From: JAAYPI01 sp036734385
GTDB lineage: Bacteria; Bacteroidota; Bacteroidia; Bacteroidales; Paludibacteraceae
DNA: 21,994 bases
Reading direction: 5' to 3'
NCBI GenBank assembly: GCA_036734385.1
Contig: DAIMYQ010000028.1
Coordinates: 1-21,994, forward strand
In this document: positions 1 through 6,757 of the stretch, piece after piece
Layout: each line of letters opens with the position of its first letter
How positions within the stretch are numbered: the first letter of the stretch is position 1
Program-made: the position numbers and the translations under genes
Notes under the pieces: generated by a model
Seen by the model: only the letters and a program-made list of their open reading frames with translations
Database searches by the model: none
What the model was told of the DNA's origin: nothing

Positions 1-1
1 G

Positions 2-72
2 AGGTTCCTGGCGGATTCGAACCGCCGTAAACGGTTTTGCAGACCGGCGCCTAGCCACTCGGCCAAGGAACC
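2..72 (-). tRNA. tRNA-Cys (GCA)
   Basis: Read on the minus strand this folds as a complete cloverleaf. The acceptor arms GGTTCCT and AGGAACC pair fully. The anticodon loop CTGCAAA gives anticodon GCA, and the T arm holds GGTTCGAATCC. The unpaired discriminator base is U, as expected for cysteine tRNA. A CCA tail cannot be judged because the window starts one base beyond the discriminator. Confidence 0.96.
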
Positions 73-95
73 TTATTATTAGCGGTTAGCGGATG

Positions 96-125
96 CAAAA
101 TTACAATATTTTTTGTATTTACCAA
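96..125 (-). promoter_or_regulatory. Promoter of tRNA-Cys, Bacteroidota type
   Basis: On the minus strand TTG (125-123) is followed by exactly 19 bases and then TAATTTTG (103-96), matching the Bacteroidota -33/-7 form TTG-N19-TAnnTTTG. It lies about 24 bases upstream of the first base of tRNA-Cys. Confidence 0.65.
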
Positions 126-187
126 CGCTTCGTGTAAAATAATTGAAAAAATGAATACCAAAAACTCCTCGTATCAAGAAAAATATA

Positions 188-195
188 TATTTTTG
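188..195 (+). promoter_or_regulatory. Possible -7 box for the TPR gene
   Basis: TATTTTTG matches TAnnTTTG and lies 40 bases before the ATG at 236. No TTG sits at the expected distance upstream, so the match is only partial in a very AT-rich stretch. Confidence 0.35.
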
Positions 196-235
196 TGGTC
201 TCACTGTAAGATATAAAATAAATAATAACAATATT

Positions 236-937
236 ATGGCAAATAGTAAAAAAGTTGGAGAAACTGAAAAAGATTTAGGTGCGATAGAAAATGTTCTGAG
301 TACGTCTGAAAGATTCGTGGAAAAAAATCAAAAAGCACTTCTTATTGGTTTAGCAGTTGTGGTTGCAGTTGTTCTAGGTTATTTATTATTTCAAAGTTAC
401 TATGTAGCACCCCGAGAAAAAGCTGCTGAGGAAATGATGTCTGTTGGACAAAGGTATTTTATGCAAGAAAAATATAAAGTTGCCCTGAATGGCGATAGTG
501 TTGAATTTGATGGTTTTTTGTCTATCATAGATAATTACAAGATGACTGAAAGTGCAAATTTGGCAGCAGCCTATGCTGGGATTTGTTATTATAGATTAGG
601 TAAATATGACAATGCCATCAAATATTTAAATCAATTTTCGGGAGATGATAAACTTGTTTCTTTTTCTGTACTTGGAACGATAGGTGACTGTTATGTTCAA
701 AAAGGACAAATAGAAAAAGGTATTGAATACTTCCTGAAAGCGGGAAGTGCAGAAAGTCCATTGATTGCACCTCTCTACTTAATGAAAGCCGGAAAAGCTT
801 ACGAAAGTCTTTCAAAATACGATAAGGCCATTGAGATGTATAAACAGATTAAGGAAAAATATACCAATCAAATAAGTGGTTTTTCAACGGTGGAAGAAAT
901 TGATAAGTATATTGAGAGAGCAAAATCTGCAAAATAG
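236..937 (+). CDS. Membrane-anchored tetratricopeptide repeat protein
   Basis: A 233-residue protein. It has a short polar N-terminus, one strong membrane segment at about residues 35-57 (LLIGLAVVVAVVLGYLLF core), and then about 170 residues of helical repeats. TPR-like units are visible, for example AAAYAGICYYRLGKYDNAIK (about 110-130) and a last one around APLYLMKAGKAYESLSKYDKAI. The layout is that of a single-span protein with a TPR domain facing the periplasm, as in YfgM-like proteins, but homology to YfgM itself is not shown. It is followed 30 bases later by ribH on the same strand, so the two are probably co-transcribed. The ATG start is supported by the charged N-terminus before the membrane segment. 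The TPR and anchor are clear; the partner and function are unknown. Confidence 0.85.
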   Translation: MANSKKVGETEKDLGAIENVLSTSERFVEKNQKALLIGLAVVVAVVLGYLLFQSYYVAPREKAAEEMMSVGQRYFMQEKYKVALNGDSVEFDGFLSIIDNYKMTESANLAAAYAGICYYRLGKYDNAIKYLNQFSGDDKLVSFSVLGTIGDCYVQKGQIEKGIEYFLKAGSAESPLIAPLYLMKAGKAYESLSKYDKAIEMYKQIKEKYTNQISGFSTVEEIDKYIERAKSAK

Positions 938-967
938 TCGTTTATTATTTTACTTTTTGTAGAAAGT

Positions 968-1459
968 ATGGCAACAAAATACCACAATTTGTCTCAGTAC
1001 GATGTTTCGCTTATGCCTGATAAAGGTCATTTGGCGAAACAGAGATATGCGATAGTGGTAGCCGATTGGAATTCGAATGTTACACATAACCTGCTCAGTG
1101 GAGCTTATGATGCATTGTTAGAAAATGGTGTTATTGAGGAGAATATTTCAGTGTTTCATGTGCCTGGTGCATTCGAATTGATATATGCCGCAGGGAAACT
1201 GCAAAGTGAGCGTAAATATAATGCAATAATAGTATTGGGTTGTGTAATTCAAGGTGAAACACCTCATTTTGATTATGTTTGTCAGGGAGTAACGCAAGGT
1301 GTTAGTTCTTTAAATGCAAATGGTTCAGTACCAGTTGTTTTTGGCTTGCTTACTGTGTCTAGTTTAGAACAAGCCCTAAATAGAGCAGGGGGTAAAGATG
1401 GTAACAAAGGCGTAGAAGGAGCGATAACCGCTATGAAAATGGCAAATTTATTTTGCTAA
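968..1459 (+). CDS. ribH: 6,7-dimethyl-8-ribityllumazine synthase
   Basis: Catalyses the penultimate step of riboflavin synthesis: it condenses 5-amino-6-ribitylamino-uracil with 3,4-dihydroxy-2-butanone 4-phosphate to give lumazine. At 163 residues it has the normal family length. Signature stretches are in order: the PGAFELIYAA substrate loop, then VLGCVIQGETPHFDYVC containing the conserved catalytic histidine, then PVVFGLLTVSSLEQA and the C-terminal RAGGKDGNKGVEGA segment that contacts substrate phosphate in this family. It is a cytoplasmic enzyme that usually forms pentamers or 60-mers. No other rib gene is nearby, so it is separated from the rest of the pathway. The promoter of the tRNA unit overlaps its last codons and stop. 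Confidence 0.97.
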   Translation: MATKYHNLSQYDVSLMPDKGHLAKQRYAIVVADWNSNVTHNLLSGAYDALLENGVIEENISVFHVPGAFELIYAAGKLQSERKYNAIIVLGCVIQGETPHFDYVCQGVTQGVSSLNANGSVPVVFGLLTVSSLEQALNRAGGKDGNKGVEGAITAMKMANLFC

Positions 1460-1482
1460 TTAATTTTTAGTGTTTACCTTTG
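1452..1482 (+). promoter_or_regulatory. Promoter of the tRNA-Tyr/tRNA-Gly unit
   Basis: TTTG (1452-1455) is followed by exactly 19 bases and TACCTTTG (1475-1482), the full Bacteroidota consensus. The predicted start of transcription lies only a few bases before tRNA-Tyr (1494). The -33 box lies inside the end of ribH, so the tRNAs have their own transcription. Confidence 0.82.
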
Positions 1483-1493
1483 CATCGCTTTTT

Positions 1494-1576
1494 GGGCAGT
1501 TACCAGAGTGGCCAAATGGGGCTGACTGTAACTCAGCTGTCTTTCGACTTCGGTGGTTCGAATCCATCACTGCCCA
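1494..1576 (+). tRNA. tRNA-Tyr (GTA)
   Basis: A class II tRNA with a long variable arm. The acceptor arms GGGCAGT and ACTGCCC pair fully. The anticodon stem GCTGA/TCAGC encloses the loop CTGTAAC (anticodon GTA), and the T arm contains GGTTCGAATCC. The discriminator is A. No CCA is encoded (CAAAAT follows). Confidence 0.97.
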
Positions 1577-1583
1577 CAAAATT

Positions 1584-1656
1584 GCGGAAATAGCTCAGTT
1601 GATAGAGCATTAGCCTTCCAAGCTGAGGGTCGCGGGTTTGAGTCCCGTTTTCCGCT
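1584..1656 (+). tRNA. tRNA-Gly (TCC)
   Basis: A 73-base cloverleaf. The acceptor arms GCGGAAA and TTTCCGC pair fully. The anticodon arm has loop CTTCCAA (anticodon TCC), the T loop is GTTTGAGTC, and the discriminator is U as expected for glycine. It starts seven bases after tRNA-Tyr and is co-transcribed with it. No CCA is encoded. Confidence 0.97.
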
Positions 1657-1658
1657 CT

Positions 1659-1699
1659 ATGAGGAACGAATGATTCAGGTCTTTCGTTCCTCATTTTTT
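1659..1699 (+). terminator. Intrinsic terminator of the tRNA unit
   Basis: A perfect 12-bp stem (1659-1670 with 1683-1694, ATGAGGAACGAA and its complement) encloses a 12-base loop and is followed by a run of T to 1699. It starts three bases after the tRNA-Gly discriminator. Confidence 0.9.
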
Positions 1700-2012
1700 C
1701 GCTGAAGGTGTTGTGTTTTAGTAATAAAACCTTTTTAGTACCTCTGTCTCGCAAAATGATTTTCTATAAATTGCGAAGAGATTGGATTTATTTCTCGATT
1801 TTTTGTAGAATGATATTTCAAACGTTTGCGGTCGTTTTATTTGCCAAATTACAGATAAAATATTAACATCTAGACTTGTTTTTGCCCGAAAAACTTGTTT
1901 GTAAAAACAAAACATATATCTTTGTGCTCCCGTGAAGTGAAAAAATGAATATGTTATTTTTTTGCCATGGATAGAGATAAATAGATTATAATTTTATTTT
2001 AACCTAATCAAT
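1700..2012. other. Intergenic stretch before the phosphorylase gene
   Basis: These 313 bases hold no supportable gene. The only signal I recognise is the promoter at 1895-1924. The rest is AT-rich with no clear hairpin or repeat. The part after the promoter is a 5' leader of roughly 80 bases. Confidence 0.6.
1895..1924 (+). promoter_or_regulatory. Promoter of the glycogen phosphorylase gene
   Basis: TTG (1895-1897), 19 bases, then TATCTTTG (1917-1924) fits the Bacteroidota form. It lies 88 bases before the ATG at 2013, giving a leader of about 80 bases. Confidence 0.65.
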
Positions 2013-4580
2013 ATGAAACTAAAAGTTAGTAATGTAAATTATCCCAATTGGAGACCTGTTACTGTAAAATTTAATGCACCCAAGGAATTTGAAAAATTAC
2101 AAGAAATATCAAAAAACCTTTGGTGGGTATGGAATTATGAAGTTGTAGATCTTTTTAAAGAAATGAATGACCAACTTTGGAAGGAAGTTGGTGGTAATCC
2201 TGTCGTTTTTTTACAAAAACTTAGAAGTGAAGAATATAAAGAGTTGGCAAAGAATGAATCTTTTATGAAGAAGATGGATAAAGTTTATGCCAATTTTAGA
2301 GCATACATGGATGTTAAGCCCAGTCAATCAGTTCCTTCGATTGCTTATTTTAGCATGGAGTACGGTTTGACCGATATTTTAAAAATTTATTCAGGAGGTT
2401 TAGGTGTACTTGCCGGCGACTACTTAAAAGAAGCTAGCGATTGCAATGTAGATATGACTGCTGTTGGATTTTTATATCGTTATGGTTATTTTACACAGTC
2501 TTTGTCAATGAATGGAGAACAAGTAGCCTTGTATGAGGCACAAGTTTTTGACACATTGCCAATAGAGCAAATTATAGATGGAAATGGAAATCCTGTTGTT
2601 ATTTCTATTCCTTATCCTGGAAGAAATATTTATGCCAATTTATGGAAAGTTTCGGTGGGTCGTGTCAACCTAATTTTATTGGATACTGATACGGAATTAA
2701 ATAGTGAATTCGATAGAACAATTACTTACCAATTGTACGGTGGTGATAATGAACATCGTTTGAAACAAGAAATCATGCTAGGAATAGGCGGTATGGCCGC
2801 TCTTAAACAATTGGGTATAGAAAAAGAGGTATATCATTGTAATGAAGGGCATGCAGCATTTCTTAATGTTCAACGTCTGATTGACTTGATGAGAGAAAAA
2901 GGCTTATCGTTTAATGAAGCTCTTGAGATTGTTCGTGTGTCAGGATTGTTTACAACTCATACACCGGTTCCTGCAGGTCATGACAAATTTGAAGAAGAAT
3001 TATTCCAACGCTATATGTATGATTTTGCTAATCAATTGGGAATGCCTTGGACTGATTTCATGAATATGGGACGCGAAGTGCCGGGAGATTTGACAGAAAA
3101 ATTCTCTGTAACTGTTTTTGCTTGCAATACTTGTCAAGAAGTGAACGGTGTAAGTTGGTTACATGGAAAGGTTTCTCAAGAAATGTTTAAAAATATTTGG
3201 GAAGGTTATTTTCCTGAAGAATCGCATGTAAGTTGGGTAACGAATGGTGTCCATTATCCTACATGGGCGGCTTCTGAATGGCAACAATTACATGTTAAGG
3301 CTTTTGGTAAAGAATTTTTAGGATCCCAATCAGACCCTAAATTTTGGGAAAATATATATAAGGTTTCGGATGAAGAAATTTGGGCTACTCGTCAGGCATT
3401 AAAGCTCAAATTAATAGATTATATTAAAGAAAAATGTGCATCTAATTGGTTACAAAATCAAGGAGACCCTTCTCGTATTGTAAGCGTTTTAGAAAAAATT
3501 AACCCGAATGCATTGACAATAGGTTTTGGACGTCGGTTTGCAACATATAAAAGAGCTCATTTATTGTTTACAGATTTGGAACGACTTTCAAAAATAGTAA
3601 ACAATCCAAATTTCCCTGTACAATTTATTTATACCGGTAAAGCACACCCTGCTGATGCCGGTGGACAAAAATTGATTCAGCGTATTGTTGAAATTTCCAA
3701 GTTGCCAGAGTTTATAGGTAAAGTTATTTTCCTTGAAAATTATGATATGGCTTTGGCTAAACGATTGATTTCAGGTGTAGATATTTGGTTGAATACTCCA
3801 ACTCGTCCATTGGAAGCTTCCGGAACATCCGGAGAAAAAGCTCAAATGAATGGGGTATTGAATTTTTCTGTACTTGATGGTTGGTGGTATGAAGGCTACA
3901 AAGAAGGAGCAGGTTGGGCTTTAACCGACAAGCGTACCTATAAAAATCAAGACCACCAAGATCAACTTGATGCTGCTACAATTTATAGTATGTTGGAAAC
4001 GGAAATAATACCTTTGTATTTTGCTAAAAATAGTAAGGGATATTCTCCTGATTGGGTTCAATTTGTCAAAAATTCTTTTGCTAAAATATCTCCTTTTTAT
4101 ACAACAAAGAGGATGTTAGATGATTATATCGAAAGATTCTATACTAAACAGGCTAAGCGTGGTAAAGCTTTGAAAGCAAAAGATTTTGCAAAAGCAAAAG
4201 AAATAGCCGCATGGAAAGAAAACGTTGCAGCAAGGTGGGATAGCATTGAAGTTTGTTCATTAGTTGTTTCGGATGCGTTTCATCCTGTAACGGAAGTAGG
4301 TCAGGTACATAAAGTAACGGTAGAAATAGACGTTAAGGATGCTTCTCTTCTTAATTCAATAGGAGTAGAAGGTGTTTCTACTGTTCCTACAGCCGAAGGA
4401 GTTGACAAATTCTATTCTGTGAAAGAATTGAGTTTGGTAAAAACAGAGGGCACAAAGTTGACCTTTGAATTGAATTTAGAGATTATAAATGGAGGTTCAT
4501 TTAAATATTCGTTCCGAATGTTCCCTAAAAATAGTGATTTGCCACATCGTCAAGATTTTTGTTACGTACGCTGGTTTTAA
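2013..4580 (+). CDS. glgP: Alpha-glucan (glycogen) phosphorylase, GT35 family
   Basis: Releases glucose 1-phosphate from alpha-1,4-glucan using phosphate and pyridoxal phosphate (PLP), so it mobilises glycogen or maltodextrins in the cytoplasm. The 855-residue protein has the short bacterial form of the family. An N-terminal module (about residues 20-110, with ISKNLWWVWN) is typical of this subgroup, followed by IAYFSMEYGL and the nucleotide-fold halves. The PLP-binding lysine is at about residue 609 in ASGTSGEKAQMNG, followed by SVLDGWWYEGY. Having E before that K, where E. coli GlgP has M, matches my recollection of other Bacteroidota sequences and is not a defect. HTPVPAGHDKFEEELF and the C-terminal beta-rich tail ending in DFCYVRWF are also typical. 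It has its own promoter and a strong terminator, so it is probably transcribed alone. The substrate (glycogen or maltodextrin) cannot be settled from sequence. Confidence 0.95.
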   Translation: MKLKVSNVNYPNWRPVTVKFNAPKEFEKLQEISKNLWWVWNYEVVDLFKEMNDQLWKEVGGNPVVFLQKLRSEEYKELAKNESFMKKMDKVYANFRAYMDVKPSQSVPSIAYFSMEYGLTDILKIYSGGLGVLAGDYLKEASDCNVDMTAVGFLYRYGYFTQSLSMNGEQVALYEAQVFDTLPIEQIIDGNGNPVVISIPYPGRNIYANLWKVSVGRVNLILLDTDTELNSEFDRTITYQLYGGDNEHRLKQEIMLGIGGMAALKQLGIEKEVYHCNEGHAAFLNVQRLIDLMREKGLSFNEALEIVRVSGLFTTHTPVPAGHDKFEEELFQRYMYDFANQLGMPWTDFMNMGREVPGDLTEKFSVTVFACNTCQEVNGVSWLHGKVSQEMFKNIWEGYFPEESHVSWVTNGVHYPTWAASEWQQLHVKAFGKEFLGSQSDPKFWENIYKVSDEEIWATRQALKLKLIDYIKEKCASNWLQNQGDPSRIVSVLEKINPNALTIGFGRRFATYKRAHLLFTDLERLSKIVNNPNFPVQFIYTGKAHPADAGGQKLIQRIVEISKLPEFIGKVIFLENYDMALAKRLISGVDIWLNTPTRPLEASGTSGEKAQMNGVLNFSVLDGWWYEGYKEGAGWALTDKRTYKNQDHQDQLDAATIYSMLETEIIPLYFAKNSKGYSPDWVQFVKNSFAKISPFYTTKRMLDDYIERFYTKQAKRGKALKAKDFAKAKEIAAWKENVAARWDSIEVCSLVVSDAFHPVTEVGQVHKVTVEIDVKDASLLNSIGVEGVSTVPTAEGVDKFYSVKELSLVKTEGTKLTFELNLEIINGGSFKYSFRMFPKNSDLPHRQDFCYVRWF

Positions 4581-4603
4581 TACATAAATCATTTTTTTAA
4601 CTT

Positions 4604-4639
4604 AAAAGAAGGGCATTCTACTGAATGCTCTTCTTTTTT
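4604..4639 (+). terminator. Intrinsic terminator after glgP
   Basis: The stem AGAAGGGCATTC/GAATGCTCTTCT has one G-T pair and is extended by A-T pairs. It has a four-base loop TACT (4619-4622) and ends in six T. Confidence 0.88.
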
Positions 4640-4642
4640 GCC

Positions 4643-4650
4643 TATATTTG
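4643..4650 (+). promoter_or_regulatory. -7 box of the alcohol dehydrogenase promoter
   Basis: TATATTTG is a full match to TAnnTTTG, placed 33 bases before the ATG at 4684 and just after the glgP terminator. The -33 element is poor (CTG where TTG is expected). Its last three bases form a TTG codon in frame with the gene, which is why the frame seems to start earlier. Confidence 0.6.
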
Positions 4651-4683
4651 TTTGTATATTTTTTATATAAATGCCATAACATT

Positions 4684-5829
4684 ATGAGAAATTTTGTATT
4701 TTATAATTCCACAAAGTTGATTTTCGGAAAAGGTTCTATTTCGTCGTTGACTACAGAAATACCTTTGGACAAGAAAATAATGATTGTTTTTGGTGGAGGC
4801 AGTGTAAGAAAGAATGGTGTCTATGAGCAAGTAAAGCAGGCGATGAGCAAACATGTATTTGTCGAGTTCTGGGGCATTGAACCTAATCCTACAGTTGATA
4901 CTATAAGAAAAGCCGTAGAGCTCGGAAAAAAGAATCGTATAGATTTTTTACTGTCTGTAGGCGGGGGCTCTGTGCTTGATGCTACGAAATTAATAGCCGT
5001 GTCTATCCCTTATGATGGAGACCCTTGGAATTTGGTCGTCAATTCCAAATTGATCAAATATGCACTTCCATTTTGTGATGTAATGACATTACCTGCAACA
5101 GGTTCAGAAATGAATACGGGAGCTGTTATTTCAAATGTGGAGACAAAAGAAAAGTTCCCTTTTAATTTTTCTTATCCTGAATTTTCTATTCTTGACCCCG
5201 AAACTACATATTCTTTGCCTTCTTATCAAATTGCATGCGGAATAGCGGATACTTTTGTTCATGTGATGGAACAATATTTGACTTTTCCTAATCAGTCTCT
5301 TTTGATAGATCGGTGGGCAGAGGGAATTTTACAGGTTTTGGTAGAAATAGCTCCTAAGATTAAAGAAAATAAAAAAGATTATGACTTAATGAGCAATTTC
5401 ATGCTTTCTGCTACTATGGGTCTCAATGGGTTTATTGCTATGGGCGTAGAACAAGATTGGTCTACACATATGATTGGGCACGAATTAACGGCATTGCATG
5501 GTATTACCCACGGACAGAGTTTGGCTATTGTTTTTCCGGCTACAATGCGGAGATTGAAAGAACAAAAAGAGGGAAAGATTCTACAATATGGAGAGCGGAT
5601 ATGGAAGATAACGACGGGAACGAATGAAGAAAAGGTAATGGAGATTATTCAAAAGACAGAAGACTTTTTTCGTTCATTGGGATTAGTCACAAAACTTCAT
5701 GAGGTGGGTATAACGGATACTACCATAATGGAGGTAGAAAGACGTTTTGACGCCCGAAATGTGGCTTTTGGAGAATGCCATAATGTAACGGGAACAGTGG
5801 CTCGAGAAATTTTGGAATTGGCGAAGTAA
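4684..5829 (+). CDS. Iron-containing alcohol dehydrogenase, YqhD/BdhA-like
   Basis: A cytoplasmic NAD(P)H-dependent alcohol/aldehyde oxidoreductase of the Fe-ADH family, 381 residues from the chosen ATG (MRNFVFYNSTKLIFGKG). The N-terminal nucleotide fold carries FGGGSVRKNGVYEQV, very like YqhD and butanol dehydrogenases and suggesting NADPH use, and a second turn at VGGGSVLDATK. Metal ligands expected for the family are present: D189 and H193 in ADTFVHVMEQ, then H262 and H276 in HMIGHELTALHGITHG, with spacing as in FucO. An upstream in-frame TTG at 4648 would add 12 residues but lies inside the -7 box, so I reject it. The likely role is reduction of short-chain or reactive aldehydes; the real substrate cannot be read from sequence. 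It is followed nine bases later by a convergent gene with no obvious terminator. Confidence 0.92.
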   Translation: MRNFVFYNSTKLIFGKGSISSLTTEIPLDKKIMIVFGGGSVRKNGVYEQVKQAMSKHVFVEFWGIEPNPTVDTIRKAVELGKKNRIDFLLSVGGGSVLDATKLIAVSIPYDGDPWNLVVNSKLIKYALPFCDVMTLPATGSEMNTGAVISNVETKEKFPFNFSYPEFSILDPETTYSLPSYQIACGIADTFVHVMEQYLTFPNQSLLIDRWAEGILQVLVEIAPKIKENKKDYDLMSNFMLSATMGLNGFIAMGVEQDWSTHMIGHELTALHGITHGQSLAIVFPATMRRLKEQKEGKILQYGERIWKITTGTNEEKVMEIIQKTEDFFRSLGLVTKLHEVGITDTTIMEVERRFDARNVAFGECHNVTGTVAREILELAK

Positions 5830-5837
5830 AGGTGTGT

Positions 5838-6261
5838 TTAAAAAAGATTATGTGAGTAGGCGTATAAGATAGCTTCCGAGATATTTTGAGTATTAAGTTT
5901 GAAAAGAATATTCTGTTTGTGAAATTTGATTGTATTTAGGCTGACTTCTTGTGTGGCTGCTATTTCTTTTGAAGTGTACCCTTGAGATGCTAATATGAGA
6001 ATTTGCTGTTCCTTATTGGATAGATTTATTTTATGAATTTGGTTAAAATCTTTTTTTTGCGGATTGAAAATAAATCTTTCATTGGTACCTTCTACTTCAA
6101 TGAAAGATTCGACAAAGTGGTTTTTTGTAGATAAATTTGAGATTCCTATTGTCATCCACATTTTTCCTGCCGAATCGAATAAAAAAGGTTTGTATTGATT
6201 TAGGATCGTTAAAATATTACCGTTTTTATGTTTCAGTCTGTGAGAACTAAAATAAGTCATT
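5838..6261 (-). CDS. LuxR-type HTH transcriptional regulator, 5' end lost in gap
   Basis: The visible 141 codons end in a LuxR/GerE-type helix-turn-helix (about the last 62 residues). The pattern is NLSNKEQQILILASQGYTSKEIA, where the family has LT.RE..VL.LIA.G.S.KEIA, followed by VSLNTIKFHKQNILFKLN, where the family has S..TV..H..NI..KL. Before it lies a segment (FSSHRLKHKNGNILTILNQY...DSAGKMWMTIGISNLS) that looks like the second half of a PAS fold. The apparent Met at 6260 sits one base from the N run, so it is probably internal and the true start is missing. The expected product is a PAS-HTH regulator, a form common in Bacteroidota, without a phospho-receiver domain in the visible part. It is transcribed away from the T9SS cargo fragment on the other side of the gap and may share a control region with it. 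Confidence 0.8.
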
Positions 6262-6361
6262 NNNNNNNNNNNNNNNNNNNNNNNNNNNNNNNNNNNNNNN
6301 NNNNNNNNNNNNNNNNNNNNNNNNNNNNNNNNNNNNNNNNNNNNNNNNNNNNNNNNNNNNN
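6262..6361. other. Assembly gap (100 N)
   Basis: A run of exactly 100 N, the usual placeholder for a scaffold join of unknown length. Reading frames on both sides are open into it, so it hides the 5' ends of two divergent genes. Confidence 0.97.
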
Positions 6362-6712
6362 GAAGTTATAAGTAGGTATACGTCCGTATCGGGGTGTGAT
6401 AGTGTTGTTGTGACAACAATAAGTTGGAAAGATGATTCCTCAGAATGTGATGAATTGATTCCCGATAAATATTTCTCGCCTAATAATGACGGTGTACAAG
6501 ATACTTGGAACATTAAGAATATAGAATGTTATGATGGTTATGTGGTGGAAATTTATGACCGGTTTAGCAAATTGTTGATTCGTTATGAGGGCAATTTTAC
6601 ACCATGGAATGGTATTTATTTAGGAAATCCACAACAAGCTACAGACTATTGGTATTTAATAACTTTGAAGGAGGGGAAAAAATTGTCCGGGCATTTTACG
6701 CTAAAAAGGTAG
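6362..6712 (+). CDS. T9SS type B sorting-domain protein, C-terminal fragment
   Basis: The frame is open from the gap edge, so this is the last 116 codons of a larger exported protein. The first residues, RYTSVSGCDSVVV, look like the end of a Cys-containing beta-repeat module (GCDSVV/GCDSTV) common in Bacteroidota adhesins. The rest is a type B (gliding-motility-associated) C-terminal sorting domain: IPDKYFSPNNDGVQDTWNI, then VEIYDRFSKLLIRYEG, W-N-G, TDYWYLITL and a terminal GHFTLKR. Such domains are expected to direct passage through the T9SS outer-membrane channel. The domain closely resembles the one ending the protein at 20947. The Met at 6410 is internal and not a start. The stop codon lies inside the following terminator stem. 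Function of the lost N-terminal part is unknown. Confidence 0.88.
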   Translation, partial: EVISRYTSVSGCDSVVVTTISWKDDSSECDELIPDKYFSPNNDGVQDTWNIKNIECYDGYVVEIYDRFSKLLIRYEGNFTPWNGIYLGNPQQATDYWYLITLKEGKKLSGHFTLKR

Positions 6713-6736
6713 TATTCTTCGGACATACTACCTTTT
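6704..6736. terminator. Bidirectional terminator between converging genes
   Basis: A perfect 12-bp stem, AAAAGGTAGTAT (6704-6715) with its complement (6725-6736), has a nine-base loop. It has A/T runs on both flanks, so it can stop transcription of the sorting-domain gene and of the peptidase gene arriving from the other side. Confidence 0.85.
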
Positions 6737-6757
6737 ATAAAATATTTATTATAAGGC

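Noticed and set aside
2..72. tRNA-Cys as an integration site of a mobile element
   Set aside because: No integrase, direct repeat of the tRNA end or phage-like gene is present nearby in the window.
1533..1754. Minus-strand frame of 73 codons with GTQTRDPQLGRLMLYQLSYF and VGSDGFEPPKSKDS
   Set aside because: It is the antisense of tRNA-Tyr and tRNA-Gly. These phrases are well-known spurious proteins annotated over tRNA genes.
1718..1915. Minus-strand 65-codon frame in the intergenic region before glgP
   Set aside because: No recognisable motif or promoter on that strand; its composition follows the AT-rich background.
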